A stretch of DNA of 64,000 bases from HKST-UBA178 sp965223815 (GTDB lineage: Bacteria; Pseudomonadota; Gammaproteobacteria; Chromatiales; Chromatiaceae). Numbering within the stretch: position 1 is the first letter of the stretch; each line of letters opens with the position of its first letter. Under the pieces are notes generated by a model, which saw only the letters and a list, made by a program, of their open reading frames with translations, was not told the origin of the DNA and searched no databases. The position numbers and the translations under genes are program-made. This document shows positions 8,653 to 16,495 of this stretch, one piece after another. The DNA lies in the NCBI GenBank assembly GCA_965223815.1, contig OZ245019.1, positions 1,736,001 through 1,800,000 on the forward strand, in the 5' to 3' direction.

Positions 8653-9297
8653 ATGAAAAATGGGTTTTCCGGCATTATAGTGGGCTTGGTGAGCATCCTG
8701 GGGTCCTGGGTAGCTAACGCGGAATCCAGGGAGATGGGCTTTTTCGTGACCAGTGTGGGTATGGGCAATGGTGGAGATCTCGGAGGTTTGGAAGGAGCGG
8801 ATACCCATTGCCAGAAACTGGCGTCAGCTGCGGGTGCGGGGCATCGAGAGTGGCGGGCTTACTTGAGTACCGAAGCGCCGGACAAGCGGGGTGTTTTTGC
8901 GCGTCAGCGTATCGGCGAAGGCCCTTGGTATAACGCCGCGGGTATACTGATTGCCGCCAATTTGACTGATCTTCACCTCTACAACAAGACCATCACGCTG
9001 GAGACCGCTTTGGATGAAAACGGCAACCGTGTCAAAGGGAGGTACGATAAACCAAATGAGCACGATATTCTGACCGGTACACAGGCTGACGGCACGGCAT
9101 ACTTTCCTGACGACAAAGATCACACTTGCAGTAACTGGACCAGCAGCAACGAGGGCAGCGCGCAAGTCGGTCACCATGATCGACACGGCGGTGGAAACCT
9201 CTCCTGGAATTCCGCCCACCCAAGCCGCGGTTGCAGCCAACAGGCACTGCGACAGACCGGTGGAGCCGGAAAATTCTACTGCTTCGCCGCAGACTAG
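8653..9297 (+). CDS. Secreted lectin/endostatin-like domain protein
   Basis: A 214-residue exported protein. A signal peptide (about residues 1-23, cut after VANA) is followed by one globular domain opening with MGFFVTSVGMGNGGDLGGLEGADTHC (written in parts: MGFFVTSVGMGNG, then GDLGGLEGADTHC). I recognise this as the bacterial endostatin/lectin-like (collagen NC10-like) fold seen in environmental proteobacteria. Four cysteines (C53 and three in the last third, in HTCSNW, RGCSQQ and FYCFAAD) probably form two disulfides in the periplasm or outside. The biological ligand is unknown. It stands alone, with GGAG ten bases before the ATG. Fold assignment is from memory of the motif. Confidence 0.7.
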   Translation: MKNGFSGIIVGLVSILGSWVANAESREMGFFVTSVGMGNGGDLGGLEGADTHCQKLASAAGAGHREWRAYLSTEAPDKRGVFARQRIGEGPWYNAAGILIAANLTDLHLYNKTITLETALDENGNRVKGRYDKPNEHDILTGTQADGTAYFPDDKDHTCSNWTSSNEGSAQVGHHDRHGGGNLSWNSAHPSRGCSQQALRQTGGAGKFYCFAAD

Positions 9298-9602
9298 GTA
9301 TCGCTCCGTTCACTGGGTAGAAATCGACTGTTGGTCCGCTCGGGGAAACTTGTATCGGACGGCTGAATGGTCAATCCGAACAGCGTTTACCGGGCCTTGA
9401 AGTAACTCTGAATTTTTGGAGAAATCAGGGTGTCAATACAGTATTGACACTCTTACTGCTTGCGTGCTCCAGATTCTCCCTGATGGATTCATAGTCAGTT
9501 CCATGGTACTCGGACTATCGTGAAGGTCAGCTTCAAGACGAATTAAGTTTCCATTGAAACAGCCGCTAATGTCTCTATTCCAGAGCCCTGCAACAGGTCA
9601 AT
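9298..9602. other. Intergenic region containing a perfect palindrome
   Basis: About 300 bases between the lectin-like gene and the HDOD gene. The only feature I see is the palindrome at 9430-9450, enclosed by a second small dyad (ATCAGGG at 9424-9430 and CCCTGAT at 9478-9484). No gene is supported. Confidence 0.4.
9430..9450. promoter_or_regulatory. Perfect 21-bp palindrome, operator-like
   Basis: The arms are GTGTCAATAC and GTATTGACAC around a single central A, a perfect 10-bp inverted repeat. No T-run follows on either strand, so a dimeric repressor/activator site fits better than a terminator. It lies about 150 bases upstream of the HDOD gene. The regulator is unknown. Confidence 0.5.
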
Positions 9603-10484
9603 GTGGAGAGAACAATTGTGCTGGCATCAACCATACCCCATATCAAACATCGTTTAACGACTGAATTCCTCGAAGACCTAGAAAACGATCGTCTTGAGCT
9701 TCCCAGCTTGCCGGACATAGCAATTGCAGTGAGTAAAGCGCTTGATAGCAATACTCAGGATGCCTCTGCTATTGCTGAGATCGTCCAGACCGACCCGGCG
9801 ATGACAGCCAAGTTAGTCAAAGCAGCGAACAGTGCAATGTACGGGCATTGCAGTTCGGTGACGACGGGTACCGCGGCAGTGATCAGACTGGGTACAGCCT
9901 TGACGCATAAACTGGTGTTGTCGCTATCGCTGCGTGATCTTTTTACCTCGGAGTCACCGTTACTATTAGCGAGGATGCGCGAACTTTGGCGGCACAGCAC
10001 CGAAATAGCTGCGATATGTTATGTACTGGCGAAGTACGATAAACGGTTTAATCCGGAAGAGGCGATGCTCGTGGGACTACTCCACGATATTGGCGTGGTG
10101 GCCATTCTGCAATATATAGAACGATTGCCGATGGAGGTCACTCAGCCGGCTATAGTGGATGAGGCGATTCGGGAACTGCGGGCTGAAACCAGCGCAGCTA
10201 TTCTTGAACAATGGAAATTTCCACCGGAGTTCGTGGTTGCAGCCATGGAATCGGAGGATTGGATGAGAGACAAGGGCATAACGCCCGACTATTGTGATTT
10301 AGTTATTGCCGCTCAACTACACAGTTTTGCCGGGACGGAGAAGGCCGACACAGCACCAGTCATAGACAAGACGCCAGCCTATTTTCATTTGGCGCTGGGC
10401 GAACTTACACCCGTTTCCAAGCTTAAGATTCTGGAAGAGGAGCACCAACGCATAGAGCAGGCGGAGTCGATGTTGAATGTTTAG
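9603..10484 (+). CDS. HDOD domain signalling protein
   Basis: A 293-residue cytoplasmic protein made of one HDOD domain (about 25-225). Seen: the opening LPSLPDIAIAVSKAL helix, the DPAMTAKLVKAANSAMYG segment and the GLLHDIGVVAILQY motif, where the His-Asp pair of the HD superfamily is kept. HDOD proteins generally act as signalling or scaffold proteins in two-component and c-di-GMP networks rather than as proven enzymes. It begins at GTG 9603 with AGG five bases upstream; no in-frame ATG is near. It carries no receiver or GGDEF domain, so its partner must act in trans. Specific role unknown. Confidence 0.82.
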   Translation: MERTIVLASTIPHIKHRLTTEFLEDLENDRLELPSLPDIAIAVSKALDSNTQDASAIAEIVQTDPAMTAKLVKAANSAMYGHCSSVTTGTAAVIRLGTALTHKLVLSLSLRDLFTSESPLLLARMRELWRHSTEIAAICYVLAKYDKRFNPEEAMLVGLLHDIGVVAILQYIERLPMEVTQPAIVDEAIRELRAETSAAILEQWKFPPEFVVAAMESEDWMRDKGITPDYCDLVIAAQLHSFAGTEKADTAPVIDKTPAYFHLALGELTPVSKLKILEEEHQRIEQAESMLNV

Positions 10485-10676
10485 TCTCCCGTTTACGGCG
10501 TTAGCTGTGTCAATAAAATTTACAACTTGCTAAAACCAGAGGTCTATTCCCTTGCTATTATGTTGAATTAATTAGAAAAAAAATATTGGCGGGTATTTTG
10601 CAGTACTCTATTAAACTGGCGAGTTTATTCATCATTTTAGTCTTGAGAAATTACTGAACAAAATGCGGGATTCAGC

Positions 10677-11108
10677 GTGAAGCTTCTTATCAGGCAACTG
10701 CCTGCATCGATAACAGAACAGGATGTCAAAAATTTCGTGTCGAAGGGAGTCACGCCTCTGTGGAAGCGCTTTTTGCCCACGAAAACACGTGTAGATGATA
10801 TTAAGATTCTCAAGATAACCGACGCTGTTCGACATACGGTCGAATACCACGGAGTAGTCGCTATTTCACCAGAATCAGCGGTAACTGCCGCTGTTCGCAG
10901 TTTGCACGCTAAGCGCTTGAAGGAAACCTCGGTGGCTGTGGATCGATATCACAATCGTTCGAGTTATCGAGACCAGAGAAGCTCTCAAATCGAACCTCGG
11001 GAACTGGCAATCTCTGACCGCCGTATTGCTGACCGGCGCCGCTCAGGGTTGTTGATTGAGCAGGTGCTTGTTACCGGACCCTCCCGCTCTGGTGAAGAGG
11101 CGGCATAA
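10677..11108 (+). CDS. Divergent RRM-like RNA-binding protein
   Basis: A 143-residue protein starting at GTG 10677 with GCGGGA upstream. Residues 2-7 (KLLIRQLP region) look like the RNP2 strand of an RNA-recognition motif, followed by an ITEQDVKNF helix. HGVVAI (about 58-63) sits where RNP1 is expected, and a second helix (AVTAAVRSLHAKRL) and final strand complete the beta-alpha-beta pattern. The aromatic RNA-stacking residues of classical RNP1 are missing. The C-terminal third is arginine-rich (SDRRIADRRR), which would suit nucleic-acid binding. It could be a host RNA chaperone; the call is by pattern only. Confidence 0.5.
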   Translation: MKLLIRQLPASITEQDVKNFVSKGVTPLWKRFLPTKTRVDDIKILKITDAVRHTVEYHGVVAISPESAVTAAVRSLHAKRLKETSVAVDRYHNRSSYRDQRSSQIEPRELAISDRRIADRRRSGLLIEQVLVTGPSRSGEEAA

Positions 11109-11162
11109 AGTCTCCCGGTGAGCAGCTATTTGACCGAAATAAAAACTCTAGTGCGGGGGGCT

Positions 11163-11780
11163 TCAAATTTGGCTGAGGAGCGCTCTGGTTGTCTCCAGCA
11201 AGCGTCGCCTGCCCAATAAGATCTGTAGTTTGCGACCACCACACTGGCGCCACAACATGGCGGATCTTATTCCTGCCAGCAATAATGCCCTGATCTTGTT
11301 GATATTTTCTGAATTTTGAAGATGTACAGGTTCTCCCTGAACCATAATTCTTGGTTTCAGATTGCTTATGGTGTCCGTATATATCTCAGCCAGACCTGCA
11401 AGTATATTGGCGTGCAGTAGGGGGAAATGATCGATCCTACTAGCGGTGGACTTGATGCCGGTCGCAATGCGGTCCAACATAGCAGAGTCTTTTTTCAGTT
11501 TACCTTCAAGGTGTATAAGGGATATCACATATCGCGTGGTTTCCGCATTTCTGGCCTTCCCTTCATGTAATTGCTGCACAACCGTCCGTAGACCCAAAGA
11601 AACCCCAGGGAGACCGCCATAAACATCTTCTGTGGTGTCTGCGTCGACCATTAAAAGGCTGTGAATACTGGCTTCAGTTGCACTTAGATCAGCCATTCCG
11701 CGATGCGCAATTTGATAGGCCAGTTCAGCCGCTTGAAACAGCCCACCTAGGGCAATGCATCTATCTCTTTCTCTTTTCAT
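11163..11780 (-). CDS. hflD: HflD-family protein
   Basis: A 205-residue helical protein of the HflD family, found directly downstream of mnmA in many gammaproteobacteria, as here (94-base gap). In E. coli, HflD is a peripheral inner-membrane protein that affects lambda lysogeny by sequestering CII; its cellular role is unclear. The family pattern is visible: an N-terminal ALGGLFQAAELAYQIAHRG helix pair, YGGLPGVSLGLRTV in the middle, and the C-terminal KIRALLLAGIRSAMLWRQCGG block. Length is normal (about 205). Probably co-transcribed with mnmA. Confidence 0.88.
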   Translation of the reverse strand: MKRERDRCIALGGLFQAAELAYQIAHRGMADLSATEASIHSLLMVDADTTEDVYGGLPGVSLGLRTVVQQLHEGKARNAETTRYVISLIHLEGKLKKDSAMLDRIATGIKSTASRIDHFPLLHANILAGLAEIYTDTISNLKPRIMVQGEPVHLQNSENINKIRALLLAGIRSAMLWRQCGGRKLQILLGRRRLLETTRALLSQI

Positions 11781-11874
11781 CTGAAATGTTGCGGTACTGA
11801 CCCTTCTTGGTTGTGATGAGGATGGGCTGTAGGCCTCCGGTTATTGCCATCTATTGTTTGCCATCGGGCAATAG

Positions 11875-12963
11875 TCAACTGGCTCGTTCCATGATACCAC
11901 CACCAAGGCACTCGTCCTGCAGATAAAAGACTATAGATTGACCGGGGGTCAAGGCCCGCTGTTGTTGGTGGAATACAATCTGGCATCGATCGCCTCTGAG
12001 AGAGGTAATGACGCACTCCTGTAGCTGTTGCCGGTGGCGCACCCGGGCAAGGCAGCTGTAGGGAATAGGGGGACTGTTGCCAGAGATCCAATGTAACTGG
12101 GAGGCTTCCAATCGCCGGGATAAAAGCAACGGGTGATCATGGCCCTGGGCCACAAGCAGAGTATTGTCCGCCAGCTTCTTACCCACAACAAACCAAGGAG
12201 TCTCTTCGGCGCCATGTCTACCACCAACACCGAGTCCTTTGCGCTGGCCCAGGGTGTAGTACATGAGACCTTGATGCGTCCCGATACGGCGACCCTCTGG
12301 GTTTTCCATCGGGCCGGGTTGTGCCGGAAGAAATTGGCTGAGGAATGTTTTGAAACGACGCTCGCCAATAAAGCAGATCCCCGTGCTGTCTTTTTTTTCA
12401 TGTACCTGGAGTCCGTGGCGCTTTGCTGTTTCTCGTACCTGTTGCTTGGTTTTGGATCCAAGCGGGAATAGGGCGTGTGACAGCTGTACTTGGTCCAGCA
12501 GGTAGAGAAAATAGGTCTGGTCCTTGTTTTCATCCTTGGCGCGGCACAGATGCACTCCCTTGGCATCCTTAACCATACGGGCATAGTGACCGGTTGCGAT
12601 ACGACTGCCCCCGAGGTTAGTCAGTGCATAATCCAGAAATGCTCGGAACTTTATCTCCCGATTACAGAGAACATCAGGATTGGGCGTACGCCCTGATCGA
12701 TATTCAGAGAGAAAGTGCTCGAACACGCGATCCCAGTATTCGCTGGAAAAGTTGACAGTGTGTAGCGGGATATCGAGCTTGTCAGCTACACCTTGGGCAT
12801 CTTCAAGATCTTCTTGGGCAGAACAATAGACATCTGTGTCGTCTTCCTCCCAATTCTTCATGAACAACCCCTCGACATGATGCCCCTGTTGTTTCAGTAA
12901 CAGTGCAGCCACTGCCGAATCCACTCCCCCGGAAATGCCGACGATGACTTTTTCTTTGGACAT
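11875..12963 (-). CDS. mnmA: tRNA 2-thiouridine(34) synthase MnmA
   Basis: A 362-residue enzyme that thiolates uridine 34 of tRNA-Lys, -Glu and -Gln, taking sulfur relayed through the Tus chain or IscS. Seen: the PP-loop SGGVDS (11-16) for ATP binding, GLFMKNWEEDD and the catalytic cysteines C100 (NPDVLCNREIKF) and C197 (STGICFIGER). The C-terminal beta-barrel includes YYTLGQRKGLGVGG. All key residues are present and the length is normal. It lies 149 bases after nudJ and upstream of hflD on the same strand, a common nudJ-mnmA-hflD group. Confidence 0.96.
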   Translation of the reverse strand: MSKEKVIVGISGGVDSAVAALLLKQQGHHVEGLFMKNWEEDDTDVYCSAQEDLEDAQGVADKLDIPLHTVNFSSEYWDRVFEHFLSEYRSGRTPNPDVLCNREIKFRAFLDYALTNLGGSRIATGHYARMVKDAKGVHLCRAKDENKDQTYFLYLLDQVQLSHALFPLGSKTKQQVRETAKRHGLQVHEKKDSTGICFIGERRFKTFLSQFLPAQPGPMENPEGRRIGTHQGLMYYTLGQRKGLGVGGRHGAEETPWFVVGKKLADNTLLVAQGHDHPLLLSRRLEASQLHWISGNSPPIPYSCLARVRHRQQLQECVITSLRGDRCQIVFHQQQRALTPGQSIVFYLQDECLGGGIMERAS

Positions 12964-13112
12964 GCTGATTTCTAGGTATTACTGATTCGTATACAAAAGA
13001 GGCGAAAGTTGACGCCTAGCCTAAGGTGTTGCGATGGCTGGAAGCCCCGAAAGGTGAAAACCATCAACATCGGCGAGCGTGCTCGGGCATCCGGCGTGCG
13101 ATGGGCAGCAGA

Positions 13113-13562
13113 CTAAACGAGATTATGGAGGATATCCAGGGAATACCTGCTACCCTCCAAGTAGTCATCAATACACTGCAGCACCATTGGGCTGCGAAGA
13201 CTTGTTTTGTGCTCTTCTAGGTGCTGTCTCGTCAGCCAGCGAATTCGGAGAATATCGGGGTCCAACGCCTGCTGCTCCCTATGGTCGTGGCACTCGCCGA
13301 AAAAGCAGAATCTCATATATGTCTTGCCATTTGGAGGAACTTGCCAGCGGTAGATGCCGACCAGGCCCCTGGGTATGAATCCCCAGGCCGTCTCTTCGCG
13401 TGTTTCACGCACAACGGCCTGCAGCAGACTCTCTCCCTCGTCGAGATGACCGGCGGGTTGATTAAGAACTAATTTGCCGTCGGCGCTCATCTCTTCCACC
13501 AAGAGAAAACGGTTTTCGAGTTGGATAACAGCGGCTACAGTGGTGTAAGCAGTCCAGATCAC
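13113..13562 (-). CDS. nudJ: NudJ-like Nudix hydrolase
   Basis: A 149-residue pyrophosphatase of the Nudix family. In E. coli NudJ acts on thiamine pyrophosphate and nucleoside di/triphosphates. The Nudix box runs from G38 to W60: G38, E44, R52-E53 and E56-E57 are in place, while the usual glycine near the end is alanine (EETAW), a substitution I have seen in gammaproteobacterial NudJ relatives. Length is typical. Position immediately upstream of mnmA on the same strand supports the assignment. Confidence 0.88.
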   Translation of the reverse strand: MIWTAYTTVAAVIQLENRFLLVEEMSADGKLVLNQPAGHLDEGESLLQAVVRETREETAWGFIPRGLVGIYRWQVPPNGKTYMRFCFFGECHDHREQQALDPDILRIRWLTRQHLEEHKTSLRSPMVLQCIDDYLEGSRYSLDILHNLV

Positions 13563-13621
13563 GGGGATATTTTACCCCAAAAGGGACTGGTGATTGTTTA
13601 ATGGATTTGAGCCAATAAGAG

Positions 13622-14533
13622 TTAGATGGTTTCTACTCGGTTTCTACCATTCTCTTTGGCCTGATAGAGTGCCTTATCCGCCCGTTTAAGAAGCGTTTGC
13701 ATATCGTCGTATTGCTGCATGCAGGTTACCCCGAGGCTGACAGTTACACGACGGTGCTGCTCTGGTAGGGGCGAGAGAGTCTCTATTCCCCGCCTGAGCC
13801 GTTCCGCGAGGCGTTCGGTCCCGCCCAAGTCGGAGCCTGAGAGCAGGATCAAAAATTCTTCACCACCATAGCGAAACAGCATGTCACTGTTGCGGATAGT
13901 TTTTTCGGCCTGCTGAGCAACTGCCCGGAGGGTCTGATCCCCGGAGAGGTGTCCCATCTCGTCGTTAATATTCTTGAAATGGTCGATATCCATAAGGATT
14001 ACGGAAAACGCAGTACCATGACGCTTTGCCAACTCTATTTCCCTGATTATCGCATTATCCATGCTGCTGCGGTTCTTGACGCCGGTCAGGGGGTCGATGC
14101 GGGCCGATTGAACAGCCCGATAGTAGAGCAGTGCATTGCGCAATGGATAGAGCAGGCCCGAAAGCAGGTTTTCAATCGTTTCCAGTTCCTGCTGCTGAAA
14201 GGGGTGGTGGCGAAACAGCGTCAGCGCACCAAGATTTTCCCCCGAGACCAGTAGCTCATAGTAGCAGCGATGCCTGGCAGCCTGGCCGAGGGTTATGTCG
14301 ACCTGGAGGGTGTCCAGCCGGTATTCGATACAGTCGAAGTTAACAAATCCCGAGAGTTCTTTGGCAAAAAGGGAGATGAGTTCATTGGTTTCCAGAGTGG
14401 TCTGAAGGACCCCAGTCATTGCCAGCACTTTGGAGGCGAACTGCTGTTTCGATTTGTGGGAATGACCGCCTGGAAAAGGTTGCGTTTCCGCCGATGTCAG
14501 ACCTTCTGCAATACTGTGAATCTGGTTGCTCAT
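13622..14533 (-). CDS. Soluble diguanylate cyclase with GAF-like N-terminus
   Basis: A 303-residue protein predicted to make c-di-GMP. Residues about 30-140 form an alpha/beta sensory domain resembling a divergent GAF domain; no membrane helix is visible. The GGDEF domain (about 145-303) has DPLTGVKNR, the metal strand MDIDHFKNIND, an active-site GGEEF (223-227) and an intact I-site RNSD (214-217). It should be active and product-inhibited. It is the second cyclase in the window and lies upstream of nudJ on the same strand (59-base gap), but no functional link to nudJ is implied. Signal unknown. Confidence 0.88.
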   Translation of the reverse strand: MSNQIHSIAEGLTSAETQPFPGGHSHKSKQQFASKVLAMTGVLQTTLETNELISLFAKELSGFVNFDCIEYRLDTLQVDITLGQAARHRCYYELLVSGENLGALTLFRHHPFQQQELETIENLLSGLLYPLRNALLYYRAVQSARIDPLTGVKNRSSMDNAIIREIELAKRHGTAFSVILMDIDHFKNINDEMGHLSGDQTLRAVAQQAEKTIRNSDMLFRYGGEEFLILLSGSDLGGTERLAERLRRGIETLSPLPEQHRRVTVSLGVTCMQQYDDMQTLLKRADKALYQAKENGRNRVETI

Positions 14534-14618
14534 GTCAAAAAACCCAGAATTTTACATGTTGAAATAGATTAAGCGAAATCCATGCCAAATCGAGGAATAA
14601 TATATTAATCAATACGTT

Positions 14619-14624
14619 ATAATA
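14619..14624 (+). promoter_or_regulatory. Possible -10 element (TATAAT)
   Basis: A perfect TATAAT lies in an AT-rich intergenic stretch, 14 bases before a GTG that opens a small exported-looking frame. No good -35 is seen at the usual distance. Confidence 0.35.
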
Positions 14625-14637
14625 TTGAATGCGGGGA

Positions 14638-14793
14638 GTGACAAAAATTCGCCGGGAAATGACTATGCAATTTGCCGTATTGGTGGCTAATAGCGCCTTT
14701 GCTACCGACGTATTCGAGGTCGCAACGACCAAGCTAACGCACAGCCTCAAGAGCTCTAAAGAACTAAAAGCCTACACGTCAGCGGAGGTGTAA
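14638..14793 (+). CDS. Possible small exported peptide
   Basis: A 51-codon frame from GTG 14638, with alternative ATG starts at 14659 and 14665. The N-terminus looks like a signal peptide: a basic KIRR stretch, a hydrophobic AVLVA segment and a cut after SAFA. A mature peptide of about 30 residues would remain (TDVFEVATTKLTHSLKSS...). It is divergent from the diguanylate cyclase at 13622-14533 and has a TATAAT just upstream. The frame is short, its ribosome binding site is poor and I recognise no family, so it may be chance. Confidence 0.35.
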   Translation: MTKIRREMTMQFAVLVANSAFATDVFEVATTKLTHSLKSSKELKAYTSAEV

Positions 14794-14810
14794 CTCATGA
14801 CTGGAAAGAT

Positions 14811-15569
14811 TTAGAGATCCGGGATGGTATTTCGCTGGTCTAGTGCCTTTCCCGTTGTGCCGATACTGTCGGGGCCCATCATCCAAAGAAAAAACGGAAT
14901 TAGCTCTTCTGGAGGTTGTACGCGTTGGGGATCCTCGGCCGGGTATGCATGAGCGCGCAGATTGGTCCGTGTGGGATCGGGGGCAAAACTGTTTACCCGG
15001 ATGTTGCTGCTGCCCCTTGTCTCCTCCGCCAATAACTGCGTCAGACCCTCTAGTGCAAACTTAGATACCGCATAGGCCCCCCAATAGGCTTTTGCCTTTC
15101 TGCCCACTGCGTCGGAGGTGAATACGACCGAGGCGTCCTCGGCCTTGCGTAACAGCGGCAGGCAGGCTTGAGTCAGCATGAAAGGCCCATTGAGATTGGC
15201 CTGCATCACCTGGAACCAGGTTTGGACGTCATAGTCGTCGACTCGACTCATCAAGCGAAGCTGGGCGGCGCTGTGAAGCAGGCCTTCCAGTGACCCGAAC
15301 TCTTTGTCCAGGGTCTCCGCGAGGTCCGAATAGTCGTGCTCAGTGGCGCCTTCCAGGTTAAGCGGGTAAATAGCCGGCTGGTTGCCGCCCGCCGCTTCGA
15401 TATCGTCGTAAACAATCTCCAGTTTAGACAGCGTACGGCCGAGCAACACAATTGTTGCACCATGGTCTGCGAGGGCCAAAGACAAGGTTCTTCCTATACC
15501 GCCACCGGCGCCTGTAACGAGGATGGTGCGCCCTGCGAGGAGATTCTTGGGAGGTTGGTAGTCGTGCAT
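14811..15569 (-). CDS. yciK: YciK-type short-chain dehydrogenase
   Basis: A 252-residue short-chain dehydrogenase/reductase. Seen: the cofactor-binding TGAGGGIG near the N-terminus, the LLHSAAQ strand where NNAG is usual, and the active-site YAVSK (Tyr and Lys) after the catalytic serine region VVFTSDAVG. Neighbouring ubiG and mupP genes reproduce the Pseudomonas ubiG-mupP-yciK order and support the YciK subfamily. The substrate of YciK is not established. It lies 98 bases after a squalene-synthase-like gene and probably ends this operon. Confidence 0.87.
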   Translation of the reverse strand: MHDYQPPKNLLAGRTILVTGAGGGIGRTLSLALADHGATIVLLGRTLSKLEIVYDDIEAAGGNQPAIYPLNLEGATEHDYSDLAETLDKEFGSLEGLLHSAAQLRLMSRVDDYDVQTWFQVMQANLNGPFMLTQACLPLLRKAEDASVVFTSDAVGRKAKAYWGAYAVSKFALEGLTQLLAEETRGSSNIRVNSFAPDPTRTNLRAHAYPAEDPQRVQPPEELIPFFLWMMGPDSIGTTGKALDQRNTIPDL

Positions 15570-15667
15570 GCTGTCAATTCCTGCTTTGTGTTTCCCTTAG
15601 CTTCGAGGGCATCACCATGCTCCAAGGGTCAGGGGAATTATACACTTCCGGTCTTGATACCAGGGGC

Positions 15668-16486
15668 CTATCGGTGGCGCCAGGCTATCCAGAGCTTGCG
15701 CAACGGAGTAAGGGTGGTGCGTTGCTGAAACAGATTACAACCCTCTGCGGACAGCGCCTGCAGTAAGCTGTCTGCAATGGCCGCTAGGCGTATAGTGGGT
15801 CCCAGCGCGGAGGCTGTTTCAGGTAGGCTGTTGCGAATCTCGCCATAGTAGCGATGCTGGTATGCTGCCCGGGCTCTCAACATGTGATCGATTGCAGGTT
15901 TTGCTTCGAGTTTGAACATATCAGACCGGCTCAGATCGTGTTGCCGCAAAAACGTCTGGGGGATGAAGCAGCGGTGTGCCCGCAGATCCTGCCCCAGATT
16001 TCGCAAGATTTCCACCTGCCGAATGAAGCCCCCCAGCTTCTTAGCTATGATCAACTCCGCCACTGATCCACCTCCTACTCGGGTTAGCAGCTCAGTAAGC
16101 AGCCCTGTCGTGTGTTGAGTATGGAACTCCAGCTGCTGCTCGTCGGCAGGAGCCGTTAAGCTTATTTCTTCACCGACTGCGGCAAACAGGGGGGCTAGGT
16201 GTTGTTGGGGTAGATCGAGATCCCGTAACAGGCTGGGGATCCTACTGGCGATGGGGTGCGCGGCCTGGTGAATCTGGGCTCGCTGCAACTCACCATCCCA
16301 CCAGTGGAGTTTCTCCCTCGCAACCGATGAATCCGTGCACTGCGCCGGGATGTTTCGCACCGATAGAAAAAACGCGCAGGCCAGAGATAGGTTGCTCCGT
16401 TGATGGCGCGGTGCAAAGCGGATGGCGTAGTAGTAGCTGGACCCGGGTGGGGCCAATTCATCCGGGAAAGGATAGGGAGAAATCAT
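15668..16486 (-). CDS. Squalene/phytoene synthase-like protein, degenerate catalytic motifs
   Basis: A 272-residue all-helical protein with the trans-isoprenyl synthase (squalene/phytoene synthase) pattern: SYYYAIRFAP, ACAFFLSVRNIP, LHWWDGEL and ILRNLGQD.RAHRCFIP. Family enzymes bind Mg2+-prenyl diphosphate through two DxxxD motifs. Here the first reads RNIPAQCTD and the second RNLGQD, so most of the acidic ligands are gone. This resembles the non-catalytic NDUFAF6-like branch common in proteobacteria more than hopanoid enzymes. It begins nine bases after mupP and belongs to the ubiG-mupP operon. A role in ubiquinone or membrane biology is only suggested by context. Confidence 0.72.
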   Translation of the reverse strand: MISPYPFPDELAPPGSSYYYAIRFAPRHQRSNLSLACAFFLSVRNIPAQCTDSSVAREKLHWWDGELQRAQIHQAAHPIASRIPSLLRDLDLPQQHLAPLFAAVGEEISLTAPADEQQLEFHTQHTTGLLTELLTRVGGGSVAELIIAKKLGGFIRQVEILRNLGQDLRAHRCFIPQTFLRQHDLSRSDMFKLEAKPAIDHMLRARAAYQHRYYGEIRNSLPETASALGPTIRLAAIADSLLQALSAEGCNLFQQRTTLTPLRKLWIAWRHR

Positions 16487-16495
16487 GTTCGGATG

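Noticed and set aside
14535..14750. A 71-codon minus-strand frame upstream of the soluble cyclase
   Set aside because: It lies in AT-rich promoter DNA, has no ribosome site and competes with the plus-strand small frame that has a TATAAT.
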